This document shows, one piece after another, positions 35,401 through 47,800 of a stretch of 64,000 nt of DNA (its first letter is position 1; every line of letters begins with the position of its first letter). The position numbers and the translations under genes were made by a program. The stretch comes from Rallus limicola (taxonomy: Eukaryota > Chordata > Aves > Gruiformes > Rallidae). The stretch spans positions 7,820,001-7,884,000 of the forward strand of contig JAKCOZ010000018.1 in assembly GCA_022605955.1 (NCBI GenBank). The letters are read 5' to 3'. The notes below the pieces were generated by a model that saw only the letters and a list, made by a program, of their open reading frames with translations, ran no database searches and was not told where the DNA came from.

Positions 35401-35520
35401 CACGCCCCCCCCCCCCCCCCCGCTCCTACCGATGCTGCGCGGCGGGGCGCGGGCAGCCGCGGGCGCGGCCAGGAAGGCGGCGAGGGCCGGCAGGAACAGC
35501 GCGGCGGCCGGCGGGGCCAT
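32472..35520 (-). CDS. PCYOX1L: Prenylcysteine oxidase 1-like, six coding exons
   Basis: FAD-dependent oxidase-like protein of the prenylcysteine oxidase family; by relation to PCYOX1 it may act on prenylcysteines in the secretory/lysosomal pathway, but its own substrate is not settled. Coding exons in transcript order: 35520-35430, 35046-34840, 34381-34207, 34117-33906, 33820-33680, 33130-32472. All junctions are GT-AG and in phase, and the product is 494 aa, the length of the human protein. Residues 1-24 form an alanine-rich signal peptide. The FAD-binding GAGLGG occupies residues 34-39 at the start of exon 2. The long blocks HYGISFLRLQMWVEE, YLNSSYFGFPDPKLFPFA and the C-terminal KIDQKDLMHKVKTEL identify the gene. 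Several N-glycosylation sequons (NMT, NFT, NSS, NIS) support a lumenal location. It converges with IL17B. Confidence 0.97.
35193..35247 (-). repeat. 22-24-bp GC tandem repeat in PCYOX1L intron 1
   Basis: Two and a half copies of a GATGCTCCGCGGGGAGGCGG-type unit. It is within the 383-base first intron and CpG island. Confidence 0.85.
35405..35421 (+). repeat. Poly-C tract beside a splice donor
   Basis: An uninterrupted run of 17 C (G on the transcribed strand) begins 8 bases inside intron 1 of PCYOX1L. Such tracts are prone to sequencing and assembly length errors. Confidence 0.9.
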
Positions 35521-35840
35521 GGCGCGGACGGCGGCGCGGAGAGAGAGCGGGTCCCCGGCAGCGCCCGCCCCGGGCCGGCCCGCCCCTCACCGCAAGCTCG
35601 GCCCCCGCGCCCCCCGCTGCCGCCCCGCCCCGCCCGGGCAGCGGCTCGGCCCCCCGCGGGGTGCCCGCTCCCGGCGAGCGGAGGCAGGCCCGGCCCGGCG
35701 CCAGGAGCCCTGAGCGGCTGCGGCGGGGCGAGGAGGGGCAGGGCGGGCAGGGGCAGGGCCGGGGGGTGCACACAGCCTCCCACTGCGCACCGGCTTCGGG
35801 GGCAGCAGCGGGCTCAGCGGCGCGGCACCAGCAGCACGGA

Positions 35841-37944
35841 AGCAGGCCTCGCAATAACATTTCCCAGCACTCGTTCTCCGAGAGCAACATTGAGGGGCAG
35901 GGGAGACCCTCCAGATCCAAAGCTGCTGGGTGCCGGACAGGAACAGCCCCAGCCAGGATCCTCAGTCCCTCCGTCCCTCCCACGCTAGCTGTGCATCCAC
36001 CAGGACGCTCAGCAGGATCTCACTCGCCATCAACCCAACGGTGAGCCAAGGGCTCAAACCCAGGAGCTCCTGCAAGGCACCACCTCTCTGGGGGCTGCAG
36101 CATGGCACAGTACTGGGACCAAGCTGCTGATGAAGCACGTTTTCCATGTGCTCGGTCTGCACATGGGGGATGGCACGCTGTGCTCAGAACCCAGCTGAGC
36201 AGAGCAGGCTGGATCCTGTGTGAGTGACTCACCCATCAAGGGCATTTCAAGCTTTTTGCATGTTCTTTCTGCTCTGGGCAAAACAAGGTGCCCGACGCAG
36301 GCAGCTTGTGCCACAGGATCTCACCTGGGAGCCTGCTGCTGCTCGGATTACAAAGGATGGCAAAGACTGAGCAAAAACTCTGGAATGAGTAGGACATGTA
36401 ATGACAGACCCAGAGCTGCTGTAGCCCAGGGCTGGCTCTGTACTAAGTAACCGAATTTAGTGTGAGAATCCATCATCTGAACTTTGTCTCTGGAAAACTA
36501 CAACACAAGCACAGGCCCCCTCCTGTTCCCTGGACATGAGTCACATCATAGTTCCTACCCAGGGGAGCACACACAGCCCAGAAACTTGGGCATGAACATT
36601 TGGGAGGGGGGCACAGACAAAAACTACCCTTACAGTGGACGGTGTCAACCCATCAGGATGGGGAGGTGACACTGCCAAAGCTGCTTAAAACACAGCGCAC
36701 AAATACCTCTGCAGCATGCCTCAGGTTCTAACAAGGTCTTAACTGGCCCCATTTCACCCCAGCTGTGGGTGCCAGGAGATCTGTCTGTGCACACAGTGAT
36801 GCTCCTGAGTCTGGGCCAGCACCGCTCCTGACCGCCTCCCTCTCAGGGCAGACCTGCTCCCAGGCGTTCTGCAATAAGCAAGATTCTCTTCCCCTGGCTT
36901 ACCACTCCGATGCTGTTCTGCTATGGTGGTGGCTGTGGTTTGAAAACTCCCAACTCCCACTGCTGCTGCAGACAGAAACCAGAAGGGACAAATTCACTAA
37001 CATGGCAGCAGTGCTTCCCGGCCTAGTCTGGTTAGCGAGCACGGAGCAGTGCCATCACCGCGAGCACAGAGCCGTGCCTCTGCACTTCAGGCAGGAGAAA
37101 GAGCCCCTGTAACGGGACACAAGGTCTGTGATCACGAGGGGGCTTTGCTGGCAGATCTTTAGCACCGAAATGTATCTCACCCCACAAAGGTTGTTAGTTT
37201 GTTCCTGGCGAGGAGTGCCCAGAGGCCTTCAGAGCTTCAGGAGAACAAGGCAAGACCCACTGACATGGCACTGCCTGGTAGAGGGTAAAGGCAAAGCCAG
37301 GATAGAGGTCCAGCTATTTTTGCAGAGGGTGGGAGAATGAGAACTGCTACAATGACACTCCCACAAAGAAAGCCTGTTCTTTTCTCCAACAAATCCCTGA
37401 CACTGTAACCCGCCTGTGGCTACCCCAAGTGTTAATACCCCTGCTAAGCCATCTAAGTCGAGCTGCCACACAGCACACTGCCAGCTACACCACACCAGGC
37501 ACAAAGGGGCAAAACCACAGCAGAGTGAAGGACAGACAAAAATGTTTATATCTCAGTTTTTGGCACAGTTCTGCAGAATGAGCCAACACCAAAGGCCAGC
37601 AGACATTTCTCCCCACCATGGTCCATGAGCAGACATACTGGAACAGGCAGGGAAGCACCAGACACCACCACACCCAGGACAGTTTTATATTGGTGCAAAA
37701 ATCCCCCAAAACTCACCTGTGTGAGGAAAGAGGACCTCCCCTACACACATGGGCATTTCTGGCAGCACACTCAAAGTGTTGTTAATGAAACTTTCAACCA
37801 AGTACTGCCATGGGGTATAGCCCTTACTTTAGGCAATCAGATCAGGAGTAGTGAGAAGCTGTTTGACTCCCCATCACACCCAATGAAAGTGGCAGCTGGA
37901 ACGAGCAGCAGGTGGAAGCAGGGGGAAAAAAGGAAAAAAGCAAC
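35841..37944. other. Intergenic DNA between PCYOX1L and GRPEL2
   Basis: About 2.1 kb with no exon or named repeat. Base composition shifts here from GC-rich on the left to AT-richer on the right. No promoter for a third gene is visible. Confidence 0.5.
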
Positions 37945-40900
37945 TGCATGTTTTGAATTTTATTAGCAAATGGACAGTATCTGGACATCTAAAGGAAATC
38001 AGCCCTTTCCAACATTAACTCAAATGTTGTTGTCAATTACTGGTACCACTCCCACACTTCAGTCTTTGTCTTTCATACAACCCAAACCTTTGGGTAAACA
38101 AAGAGGACAGAAATACACAAAAAAAATATACAATATATACAGGTTTCCCACCAACTAAATGGACTTAGGTTTTTTGGAGATTAGCAATGCTTTGTTCATT
38201 TGAATTTGCAAGTAATATCAAAACATCTGCAGTTTTAAAATAAAAAAATACTACAATATTCACAATATAAAACTTAAATACATTAAAAAAATGAAAGGAC
38301 TGCTAATAGCTACTGATTTATCACAGCTATCTCTTTCAACAGAAGCTCTGCTGACAAAGCACTGAGAATTCAAGGTTCACAAAGCAACATTCACATTCTG
38401 CACCGCTCCTGGTCAGAGTTCAGATGCTGCCACACTCAGAGGAGTGCGACTGGAGACTCACCCAGGAGTTCAACTCAGATACACCCCACTCACAGGGTGT
38501 GGTGAGGTCACAGAACAGGGCAGGTGCCCACATACAGTGGGGCTGCCCGAGAGCAGAAACACCCATCACCACCACACACATGTCGTAACTAGTCGTTCCC
38601 AGCTCGAGCTCTTCAGTTCATGGCTGGGCAGAGTGGAAATGGCTAAGAGGTACATGACACTTCCTCTCCTCTGCCGTTCTGTCCCTGCCAACGTGCTCCT
38701 GTGTTCTATTAAATAGTCATTAAGTAAAGTGACTGTTGAGAAAAGCTCACAGGTCAGTCTCTTCCCTGGTGTAACTCTGCAGAGTGCAATGGAGCCGCAC
38801 CAAGGGGGACTGTGCCCCGCTGTGCCGAGTGCGCAAGCTTTACACCAACCGCTCAGACTAGGGAGCAAGAACCTGCAGAGGAGAAACTCAATCCACCCTT
38901 ATGCAATCTCACCCACGACAAAAGAAATCATTAAGTGTGCTTGAAAGGCAAGAGAATCAAAATTTGCCAAGGAAATCTGAATTCTGTGATGGAATCCAGG
39001 TTTGGTTATACTTTCACTTCACCACTCGAAGGAGAAAAGAGAACAAAGAACAGCTACAGTATTTATCTCTTTGGTAACTTCTGTAAGAGTCTCTCAGCAA
39101 TGGGTATATCTTACAGTAATCATCATAAAAGCCTGGTAAGAGCCTGTTTCATAGGTAAGAAGTTTCATAGATTGAAAAAACCCTACCACCTGAGGCATGA
39201 ACTGGGAAAACAGCTTGCCCAAAACTAACCAGGGCTGTGGGATGTCTGGTGAGAAAGACATCACAGAGACTGATCCCTCAGATTCCTGCTCTAGCTACAA
39301 ATCAGTGCCTCAGTGAAAGCAGATCCCAGATACATGAGCTAAATTAAAAACCTCTTGTTACAGACAGAAGGTCTGGAGTGCATTGGAGAGTTTTTCTTTA
39401 AGGCAGAAATGGGTGAATACTAGCTGAGGAGACAGGCAGGCTTGTCAAACAGTCTGTAGGTGGACCACATCACTGTAGTAGATATACTTTCACAGTCAAA
39501 TGTCTCTGTGGGTCAGTTTAAAAGAGGATTGGGATCCTATCACTTCTGGTCACACCCCACTTTAAATGTGACTCAGGTAAGCTGCAGCCTGTGACAGAAA
39601 ACTGCCTGTTGTGTACAACGCCTTTGCTTCAGTTTAGTTCCTTTATAAATAAAGTTTCATATTCAAAATTAGTTTCTAGAACCAGCTCTTCCCTTGTGCT
39701 GCAAAAAGACTCAGGGGCAGATGAGGCAGCAGAGAAACCAACAGCTCCTTCCCCCTGAAGACAGGTTCCTCAGACCAGGCCACAGCCAGCCTTGAGCCAG
39801 AACAGCCAGGCTTGCATTGCCATGCTGCATTTTTCCTGTTCTTTGTCTTGAGGAACAGTGTAGCCTGGTGACCCAGTCAGCATGTAGATCAGCAAAACAA
39901 TGAAGAGGAAATCCTGTATCTCTCTGAAATTTCCAACACCGTGATAAAACAAGCCCACTGAACAAGAGGTTTGTCCAAAGCAATCCAATGCTGCCATGAA
40001 GCACTGTTTCAAGGCTGAAATCTGAAGTGCCAGTCTGGAATGTTAACCACAGAGGCAGAAAACCACACTGCAAGATGTATCCACTACCAAGTTGCTCACA
40101 CCCAGCTGTCACTGCAGCAGCTGCATGGAGCGGGTCAGAAAAGCTTAAATTTCTGGCATGACAACTAATTCCTGCACATAGTCTCTCTGGATGAAAGCCT
40201 GCTGATAGCTGCTAACTGCAGGCCCAGGTGATCCTGAAACCCACCACAAAAGGATTATGCAAGCGAATCCTGTTAAGGAATGGGAGAAAAATAAACTTCC
40301 TTCCAACCCAGCGATGGCAACCACCACAAGTAAAGTTTTTGGAAGTGGATCTCAAATAACTGTCGGGCCACAGATCAATTCCAGAATGCAAAAAGGCAGG
40401 AATTAATGGATCAGTAAGAAACAACCTGAAAACCACCATTCCTGTCTTGGTTTTCTATAGTGCAGACCACAGGCTGGTTTATGTAACTCTTCTATTGATA
40501 TACTGCTTGCTGCTCTGTAATGGGTTAATTCTGATCTTACTCAGTGATCACATCCTTTCAGCTGAGATAAATGGACTCTCAGGCAAAAGGACCACTGGGA
40601 AATACATATGCCATGCTGTGACAACAACATGCCTCCAACTAAGAGGATGGCTTGAGGTCAACTTTCACTTCCTCAGCCTTCTGCTTCTCTTGCTTTCTTG
40701 TCACTGCTGCTAAAATTAGTTCAAGGGCACTTGAGACTTTAAGTAGAAAACATTTTTTTCCTCGCATCAAAACCCCAAAGGTTTCACATTTACTATGACC
40801 ACGCAGAAGTAGAATCTGAATGTGAACTGGAAGTTAGTGTTATCTGAGTACCATTACTGGAGAGCTGAGAAAAGACAACAGTCCAGATTTCCTGCTTAAG

Positions 40901-41857
40901 GGCACGTCTCCACTTTGCCAGCAGCTGCAGCAAAAAGCATGCAGTTTATCATGCTTGAAAGCTGCACAAATACCCATCAGGGAAGAGAGATTACTCTCCT
41001 CTGAAATATACGTTTTGGTTGGAGAAAGATTTGCTAACTGTCTTTTGGCTCTACCAAGAACCACTACTCCTTGTTTCCCCTGTAGGAACCAGGAGGCAAG
41101 CTGAAGAACAACTATTAACATGTTAAAGTCTGACCTAACAATGGAATTCTCTTTAAAACCTCATCTATATTCAACACATCTCTGTGGTAGGACAGAGATT
41201 TCCTTAATTTAGGATTGTTTTCCATAAGTGACATGAGAAAAAGCTGCCCCCAAATGTCATTCAAGTGATCATCCCCACCTGAGGGGTCTGGGAATGAGGG
41301 AAGACAACAAAACTAGCCTTATAATAATACTCAGCCCTTTGGGCTTTTCCTCTTCCAAGTACTTTGCAAAGAAAAAAAACACCTCACCACATCCCTGTGA
41401 GGTAGGTCAATAAGTATTATTATAGTCCCTTAATACAGATATGGAAACTGAGGCAGAGAAGTTACTTTCCTGAAAGCCACTACAGGAGTCTGTCTCAGAG
41501 ATGGAACTGGGAGACAAGATTCCTTAGCTCTCAGAGAATTTCCCTTTCTCTCCAGTATCTCCCCCCATCCCCATACAAAATGTTATGGAGAAATGAGCAA
41601 CACAGAAAGGGGCTACAGTGCCACGTTTCTGACAAATAGCAGGACTCCTAGAGCTACTCCACATACTCCAAAAAGGATTATTAAATATACAAGTACCTTA
41701 GAATGAATGGCAAAATGACTGCACACATTATAAAGAAGCCAACATACAATACAAACCTAGCTTAATAAATAAGTAAAGGCATGCAGCTGCAGTTGTGACT
41801 GAATGCTGAGGGGTGCTCAGCTCAGCAAGGTCCCAGGTGCCAATGGGGAAGCCCGTG
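37945..41857 (-). other. GRPEL2: Predicted long 3' UTR of GRPEL2
   Basis: After the stop codon at 41,860-41,858 the minus strand runs through AT-rich sequence to an AATAAA at 37,964-37,959, predicting a 3' UTR of about 3.9 kb. Long 3' UTRs are known for GRPEL2 mRNAs in mammals. An ancient MIR-type SINE sits inside it. Nearer, weaker signals could give shorter forms; only transcript ends would settle this. Confidence 0.55.
41321..41535 (+). mobile_element. Ancient MIR-type SINE fragment
   Basis: The stretch follows the MIR core order: a CAAGTACTTTGCA segment, CCCTGTGAGGTAGGT, TATTATTATAGTCCC, ACAGATATGGAAACTGAGGCA, then a GAAGTTACTTTCCTGA segment and GGAACTGGGA. It is heavily diverged, with an A-rich insertion near 41,370. 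It is plus-oriented, thus antisense within the GRPEL2 3' UTR. Confidence 0.75.
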
Positions 41858-44800
41858 TCACTCCTGTGACTCCACCGCCACGCCGACGAGCGCGTGTCTG
41901 ATAGTGCGACCGTGGAGCTTGTAGCCATCCTGAGTCACCAGCGCTATCGTGCCCGGCTGCATCCCCTCAGCTGGCACGTGGCAGACTATCTCATGGTCAT
42001 AAGGGTCGTATTTGCCACCAACAGGGTTCATCTTCTGAAGGCCATGCTTGGCAAACACACTTTGCAATTTAGCCTCTATGAGAGAGAGGCCTTCATAGAT
42101 TTTCTTCAGGGTTGGATTTGGATTGCTTGGCTCTGCTTCTTCTGCGGCACTCTCAGCAGTCTTCTCCAAGATGTCTGCTACCTCCACAAGGTCCCTGCAG
42201 AAACTCTGGATCCCTACAGGCATAAAGAAGCAAGAAGTAAGCGAAGGGTGGTTTACAGAACGTGCAGAGCTACAGTACCGGTCGCAGGCGTAACGGCACA
42301 GCAGTTCAAAAGCATCTTTAAAGCTGCTAATTGATAAGAGCTGTTGCTTTAGTCAGAGCAGACAGACAGAGTTTTGCCTCTGTATCCTGGAGCCAAAACT
42401 TTATCCTTAGTTAGGCAGTAATCTAGAAACTACCCAAATCAAGATATATGCAGGAAATGTATATCTATACTTAACAACAGATATTTATACTGTACCTGAC
42501 AAAGCAGAACATTAGTGTTTCACTCCAAAAAGTTCTTGCAACTAAGACCTGGCATTTAGGACACTGTTCCACACCCTCTCATACAGTCCCATAGAGAAAC
42601 ATTTTGTCAAACAACTCAAACACCCATGCACACAGGGCACAAACACAACAGGGGGAAGTGAAAAGAATACATGTTCATTGAAAAGTACATCAACCATTTT
42701 ATTTCTAAGTTAAAATGATCGTGGAAGGCCTGGACAAAACAGTCCTTGGGTTGATCATGAAAAGTCATGCAGTCTCTTTCATTAACAGAATGGGGTTTGA
42801 TTGTATTTGTTTCCAGAAGCATTCAGCACTTTCAGGAAAACCAGGCTCCCCCAGTTACACAGACTGACATAACCAACGTGCTGTAAAGATGCATGAGGAA
42901 AACAGGGGAACAATAGTTGGGTGCTGTCTATAGTTGTACACACATTTAAACATGCACAGAATGAACAACCAACAAAGCAGCAGGAACAAAGAAGCCAACA
43001 AAAGCAGAGTGACTATCAACCAATTGAATGGTATCATCATTTAGGTTAGAAAAGACTTTAAGGTTGTTGAGTCTAACCGTAAACCCAGCATTACCAGGTC
43101 CACCACTAAACCATGTGCCTGAGCACCACACCTACATGTCTTCTAACACCTCCAGGGATGGCAGCTCAGCCTCTTCAAACGACTGACAATGGTTTTGTTG
43201 AAGAAATATCCTATCTAGTCTAAACCTCCAATGGCACAACTTGAGGCTGTTTCCTTGTGCTGTCACTTGTTACTTGGGAAGAGTGACTGACCCCCCACCT
43301 CAGTACAACCTTTCACATTCTCCTTTTGCAACAGTTTCTTTTAATGCTCAGCTGAACCCCAGGCCTCACTCCACCAGCAATAAAGAACCCAAACCTTCAG
43401 ATCTGAAGCGTATTCTAATATAAGATTCAAATAGCTCACAAACCCCTCTCAAAACCAACACTGCTGATTATACCAGATCTCAACAGCCATGTTATAGCAC
43501 AGTGGGACAAACAGGAAGAAAAAAACACAGCAGCTCTATTTTCAAAGCTGCTGGACTTGAATAGCAAAAAAACCTCCCGAGATTTGAGGGGAGAATAACA
43601 GTTTCCCATTCTCAGACCTGGTGCTGGCAGAGTGCAATGATCATGCACCAGTTTCTTTGCCCTTCACCTGCCTCCATATCCAGTTCACCTCACTGATGCT
43701 AAAATATTTATTACCCAAGTTTTAAAGAACATCTGATATAGGAACAGACAACCGTTGTTTTAGGCAGGATGTCACAAGGCAACCACAACCTGATGACACA
43801 GCTAAGAGTATGAAATACACCCTGCCAGAGCCAATTCTCAGCAAACAGAACTTATAACCAAGTCAGTACAACTATACTCAATTGCACCAGGCCAATTTTA
43901 TTAGAAAAAGATCATAAAACAGTCACCAAGATAAACCTGACAGGACACAGCTGGATATACAGAAAAAATAGTGAGTGAGCCCAACCACCAATAGTCCAGG
44001 CCAAACACCGTGCCAGACTTAACAATGAACAGGGGCAGGATGAGGGGAGAGAAAAAGCTGTTGAACACCATTTTATGGCAAGCAGGCCACCACAGTAAAC
44101 ACAGCTCTGCCTCACTTTGCTTACCAAAGAGCTTGGCATCTTCCACAAACTTCTGCGTTCTCCTCCGGACGTTCTCAGAATCTGCCAGAGCTTTTCGGTA
44201 TCGCTCCTGTAACCACAGCAGCAAGGGCACGTCAGACATCTCCTGGCAAGTGGGCAATTCCTTCAAAACTATCTAAAAAAGCCTGCTTGGTGTCAGAAGG
44301 AGGTGTTGGGCTCCTGTGTTTTCTTTACATGCAAATCCAAGCCCCATTCCTTCTGATTAATTATCACAACTGCGACTCCCTCAAAAGACCAGTGTGAAGG
44401 CCAGAAGCATTCAGGGTGCAGCTCAGCTGAGCACCACATTGTCAAGCTGCTGCTTTCTGCATGACTCACTGCAGCTATTGAGACACTCTTTTCTCCAGCA
44501 GGCAAGTTTGGTGGTCTTAGCAACAGATCTGCAACCAGCTGATACATCACTTAGTGCAGCAGTACTCCGGATGATGATCTCCAGGATTGCCTGCCCAGTG
44601 CTGCAGTATTTAATCCTCTCCTTAGTCACATCAAAGTCAATCCTCATAAAATGATCCCTACCACTTCCACCACAGCACTGTCAGCAAAGAGGTGACACTG
44701 TCACTTTCCTTCTTGGATGATCTGGATACATTGTGTGACACAATGTGATGCTGATCAGGATGAAGCTACTGCCATTCCCTCTGTGCAATGCTGGGAGAGA

Positions 44801-47800
44801 ACTGACCAGACCACCTCCAAGACAGAGTTTTGCTTGCCAGGATCGTACTATCAGTGTCTTGCTCCCAGGTACTCTACACAGATGGTGTTTCTGGGGAAGG
44901 CAGCCTGTCCTTTCACAGTGCACCCAGTCACACTTAGAGCACAGCTGCTTCAAAGGCTGCCACAGCACAGCAGTGCTGCATGTTATAGGGGGAAAAAGCT
45001 GGGACTGAAAGCCAGCCCACATCAAGGGGGCTGAATGGAAGGTATGACCATGTGGCATACTCACAGTTAAATCCCGGACTTGTTCTTCCAATTTGATGGC
45101 TTTGTGCTCTAAGGCACAGTCAGACAGGGGATGCTTGGGCTCATCACGGGGATCCTCTGGGCCACACTCATCTCCTGTACTTCTCTGCTGAGCTGCGGTG
45201 CTGAAAACACACGGGGCTGCCCTGAAATACAAACTAGTGACAGAGAAAGGAAGGTGAGAAAGAACAGGATCAAAAAGAACTCTAGTGTCATTACTAAAAG
45301 CAGGCTCACTTAAGAAAAGGTACACAGGATTCTAGATTAAATTTTAGCTCTTTTCAGAAAAAAAACTGACAACTAGCACAGAAACACAGAGAAGTGATTT
45401 GAAAAATTCTTATTTTTAGACTCACATGTCAGTACAGAGCCTGTACACAGCTTCTCTGACATACCTTAAAGAGTCACATTTTCACAGGAAAGAGTCATGG
45501 GCTGCATTTTTCCCAACCTCCCAATAGAGGTGGTCCATACTGGGTAACAAACTTCAGAAAACATTTTCTGAAAAGGTAGTCTTGAAAAGGAGGCAGGTGG
45601 TATAAAGCTGGTTTTACAGTTATTTAAAAAACCACCAAATGTTCTGAGCAAAATTCAGTACAGTGAACAAATCCATGGTTTGTTCTCCTGGGCATGAACA
45701 GACACAGTATTTGGTGTAATCTGTTTTCCTCCTATTGAGTGAAAAGGAGGAGAGCTCCTCTCATAAAGCAGCAATCACTGGGATGTACCCAGTTTTCATG
45801 TCCCCTGCACAAAGAGTAATTAAGAAACCAGAACTGTCAGAGACATGACCAAGGTGTGTGCAGCCTTCTGCCAGGACCTTCACAGCTCCACTAGCTGCAT
45901 TTGGAACAGGGACAGAACATGCTAAGTGAAAATGGTTCTCAATGTTCTCCAACAGTTCTAAACATCTCTAGAGATTTAGAGAATCTCTAAAGGTTCTCAA
46001 AGGAAGGGAAAAAACCCACAACAACCCACAACAAAAAAAGCACCCAAGCTTCAGATGAGAAGCCTGCCTTATTTCCAATTACTTTTTCATCCTAAATACA
46101 CTTCTCAACTAAAAAGCACTCGTCAGTCCTTTCTGTTGGTGCAGCAGGTGGAGCTCAACCTAGGGGCTGACTCTGCATGATGAAACCACCTTTGAGTCAC
46201 AGGCTTGCATTCAGCTCTACAAACACCGCCGAGGTGCTGAGCAGTGGGTTCTGTGATGTAACAATCTCACAGGTTTCCCCAAAAAATTTTGTCAAAGAAT
46301 GATCAAACCCAGCATGCCAGAGACTTCAAAAATACTTTTCAATTCATTCTGTTCTTTCCCAGCAAGCCCTTCAGCTGTGCTAACAACACTGGCAACTCCA
46401 GGAGTGGAACAAAGTTTTCACTCCCCCTCCTACACCACTGGCTTTTACAACCCCCCCCAGACAGGACCATTCCTGCCAGCACGAGGCCAAAGCCTCAGCC
46501 CACCTCCCTCCCACACCTTACACCAGGAGCAGCCTGCAGAGGGAAGTTCAATTTCCCTCCAAATCAGCACCATTCAGGGAACATTTAACTACATGCTTAA
46601 CAAGAAAAAGGTCTCTTCTTTTTTGGGAACACCTGGGCTCTTCCACTGAGCAGGACCTTCAAGACCCCCTTTAGCAGAGGGGGTTTGCATATATTAAGCA
46701 CACAGCTACTGAGCAAAACACAGAGTGGCACAGAAACCCCTGCACTGGCACCAACTCAAACTCCTGTGTTTATACAGCAAAATTCAACACCCCACAGAGA
46801 TACTGACTTAGGTCCCGAATTGGTGTAGCCAAGTTGGTATCCCCAGGCCTGCACCATTAGGCTTCCCTGCTTTCAGAAAAGCTCCATTGCTCTGGTGCAG
46901 TGTCACAGCAGCACACAGCTTTTGTTTCTGGGTCTGTCAAACTGGTCATGAGACCTGAGTGGTGTTCAGCAACCCAGCTAAGCTGAGTTTACAGCAGCAA
47001 CTGGAAAGCACAGGTTAGCTCCTCTTGTTCCAGTACTGGAACCATGCAGAATAAAGGTTCAGGGAGTTAAACCTGCTGAAAACCAACCCTATGAAATAGA
47101 GAGACCTTTATATCTCTGCACCTGAATAGGTTTGCTGACAGAGCAGGGGAGCACAAGTGCCAGTACAAAAGAGAAGACAAACATGTGAAGCCTGGTGAGA
47201 TGTGGGAGTGAGAATATGGGGAAGGGGTGTCCTGCTTTGGGGGGCAGTTAGGGCTCAGACTGCCTCAGCTCTGTGACCAAAGCACAGTTTAAGAGATTTA
47301 AATCTGCCCAAAGACCACCAAGCACCTTGCTAGCACTCCTTGCTTAGCAGCCCAGATGTTCCCTCATTTTACCTTTAATAAAAGATGGCTAAATATCCCC
47401 CAACACTGCCAAACCTCTTTTTCCCACCTGAAGACATTTGCATATGCCACTTTTTAACTTAAGTGGGTACTTAAAACATGATCTCTGTGTCACACAGCTC
47501 CTTTTCAATGCATTACACGCCAAAAAGCAGTCTGAAAGTGCTTCTGCTACACTTGGCTCTGCAATAGGACATTTCTCATGCTAACCTTTAGAGAACCAGG
47601 TGAGGAGCAGTCACATGGACCTTTTCAAAAAGCTGCTCAGCCACTGCAGTTCTGGGTTCCAGGAATGCCAGAAGAAAACCCCACATTTTATCCCTGGCTG
47701 CAGAGAGGCCTTTTTAGGGCACAAGACCACACCTTGAAGAATTGTTAAGACACTTGTCACATTCACTCTGTTGACTGGCTAACACAGCACTTTCAGAGTT

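Larger units (their letters stand above)
34900..35840 (-). promoter_or_regulatory. PCYOX1L: PCYOX1L CpG-island promoter
   Basis: CG-dense DNA spanning exon 2, intron 1, exon 1 and about 300 bases upstream of the start codon (35,520-35,518). Several GC boxes lie at 35,570-35,640, and no TATA box is seen, as usual for a housekeeping promoter. The CG density falls off sharply near 35,840. Confidence 0.7.

Noticed and set aside
43860..43925. AATAAA on the minus strand near 43,900 as the GRPEL2 end
   Set aside because: It lies in intron 3, upstream of the last coding exon that carries the essential GrpE beta-domain.
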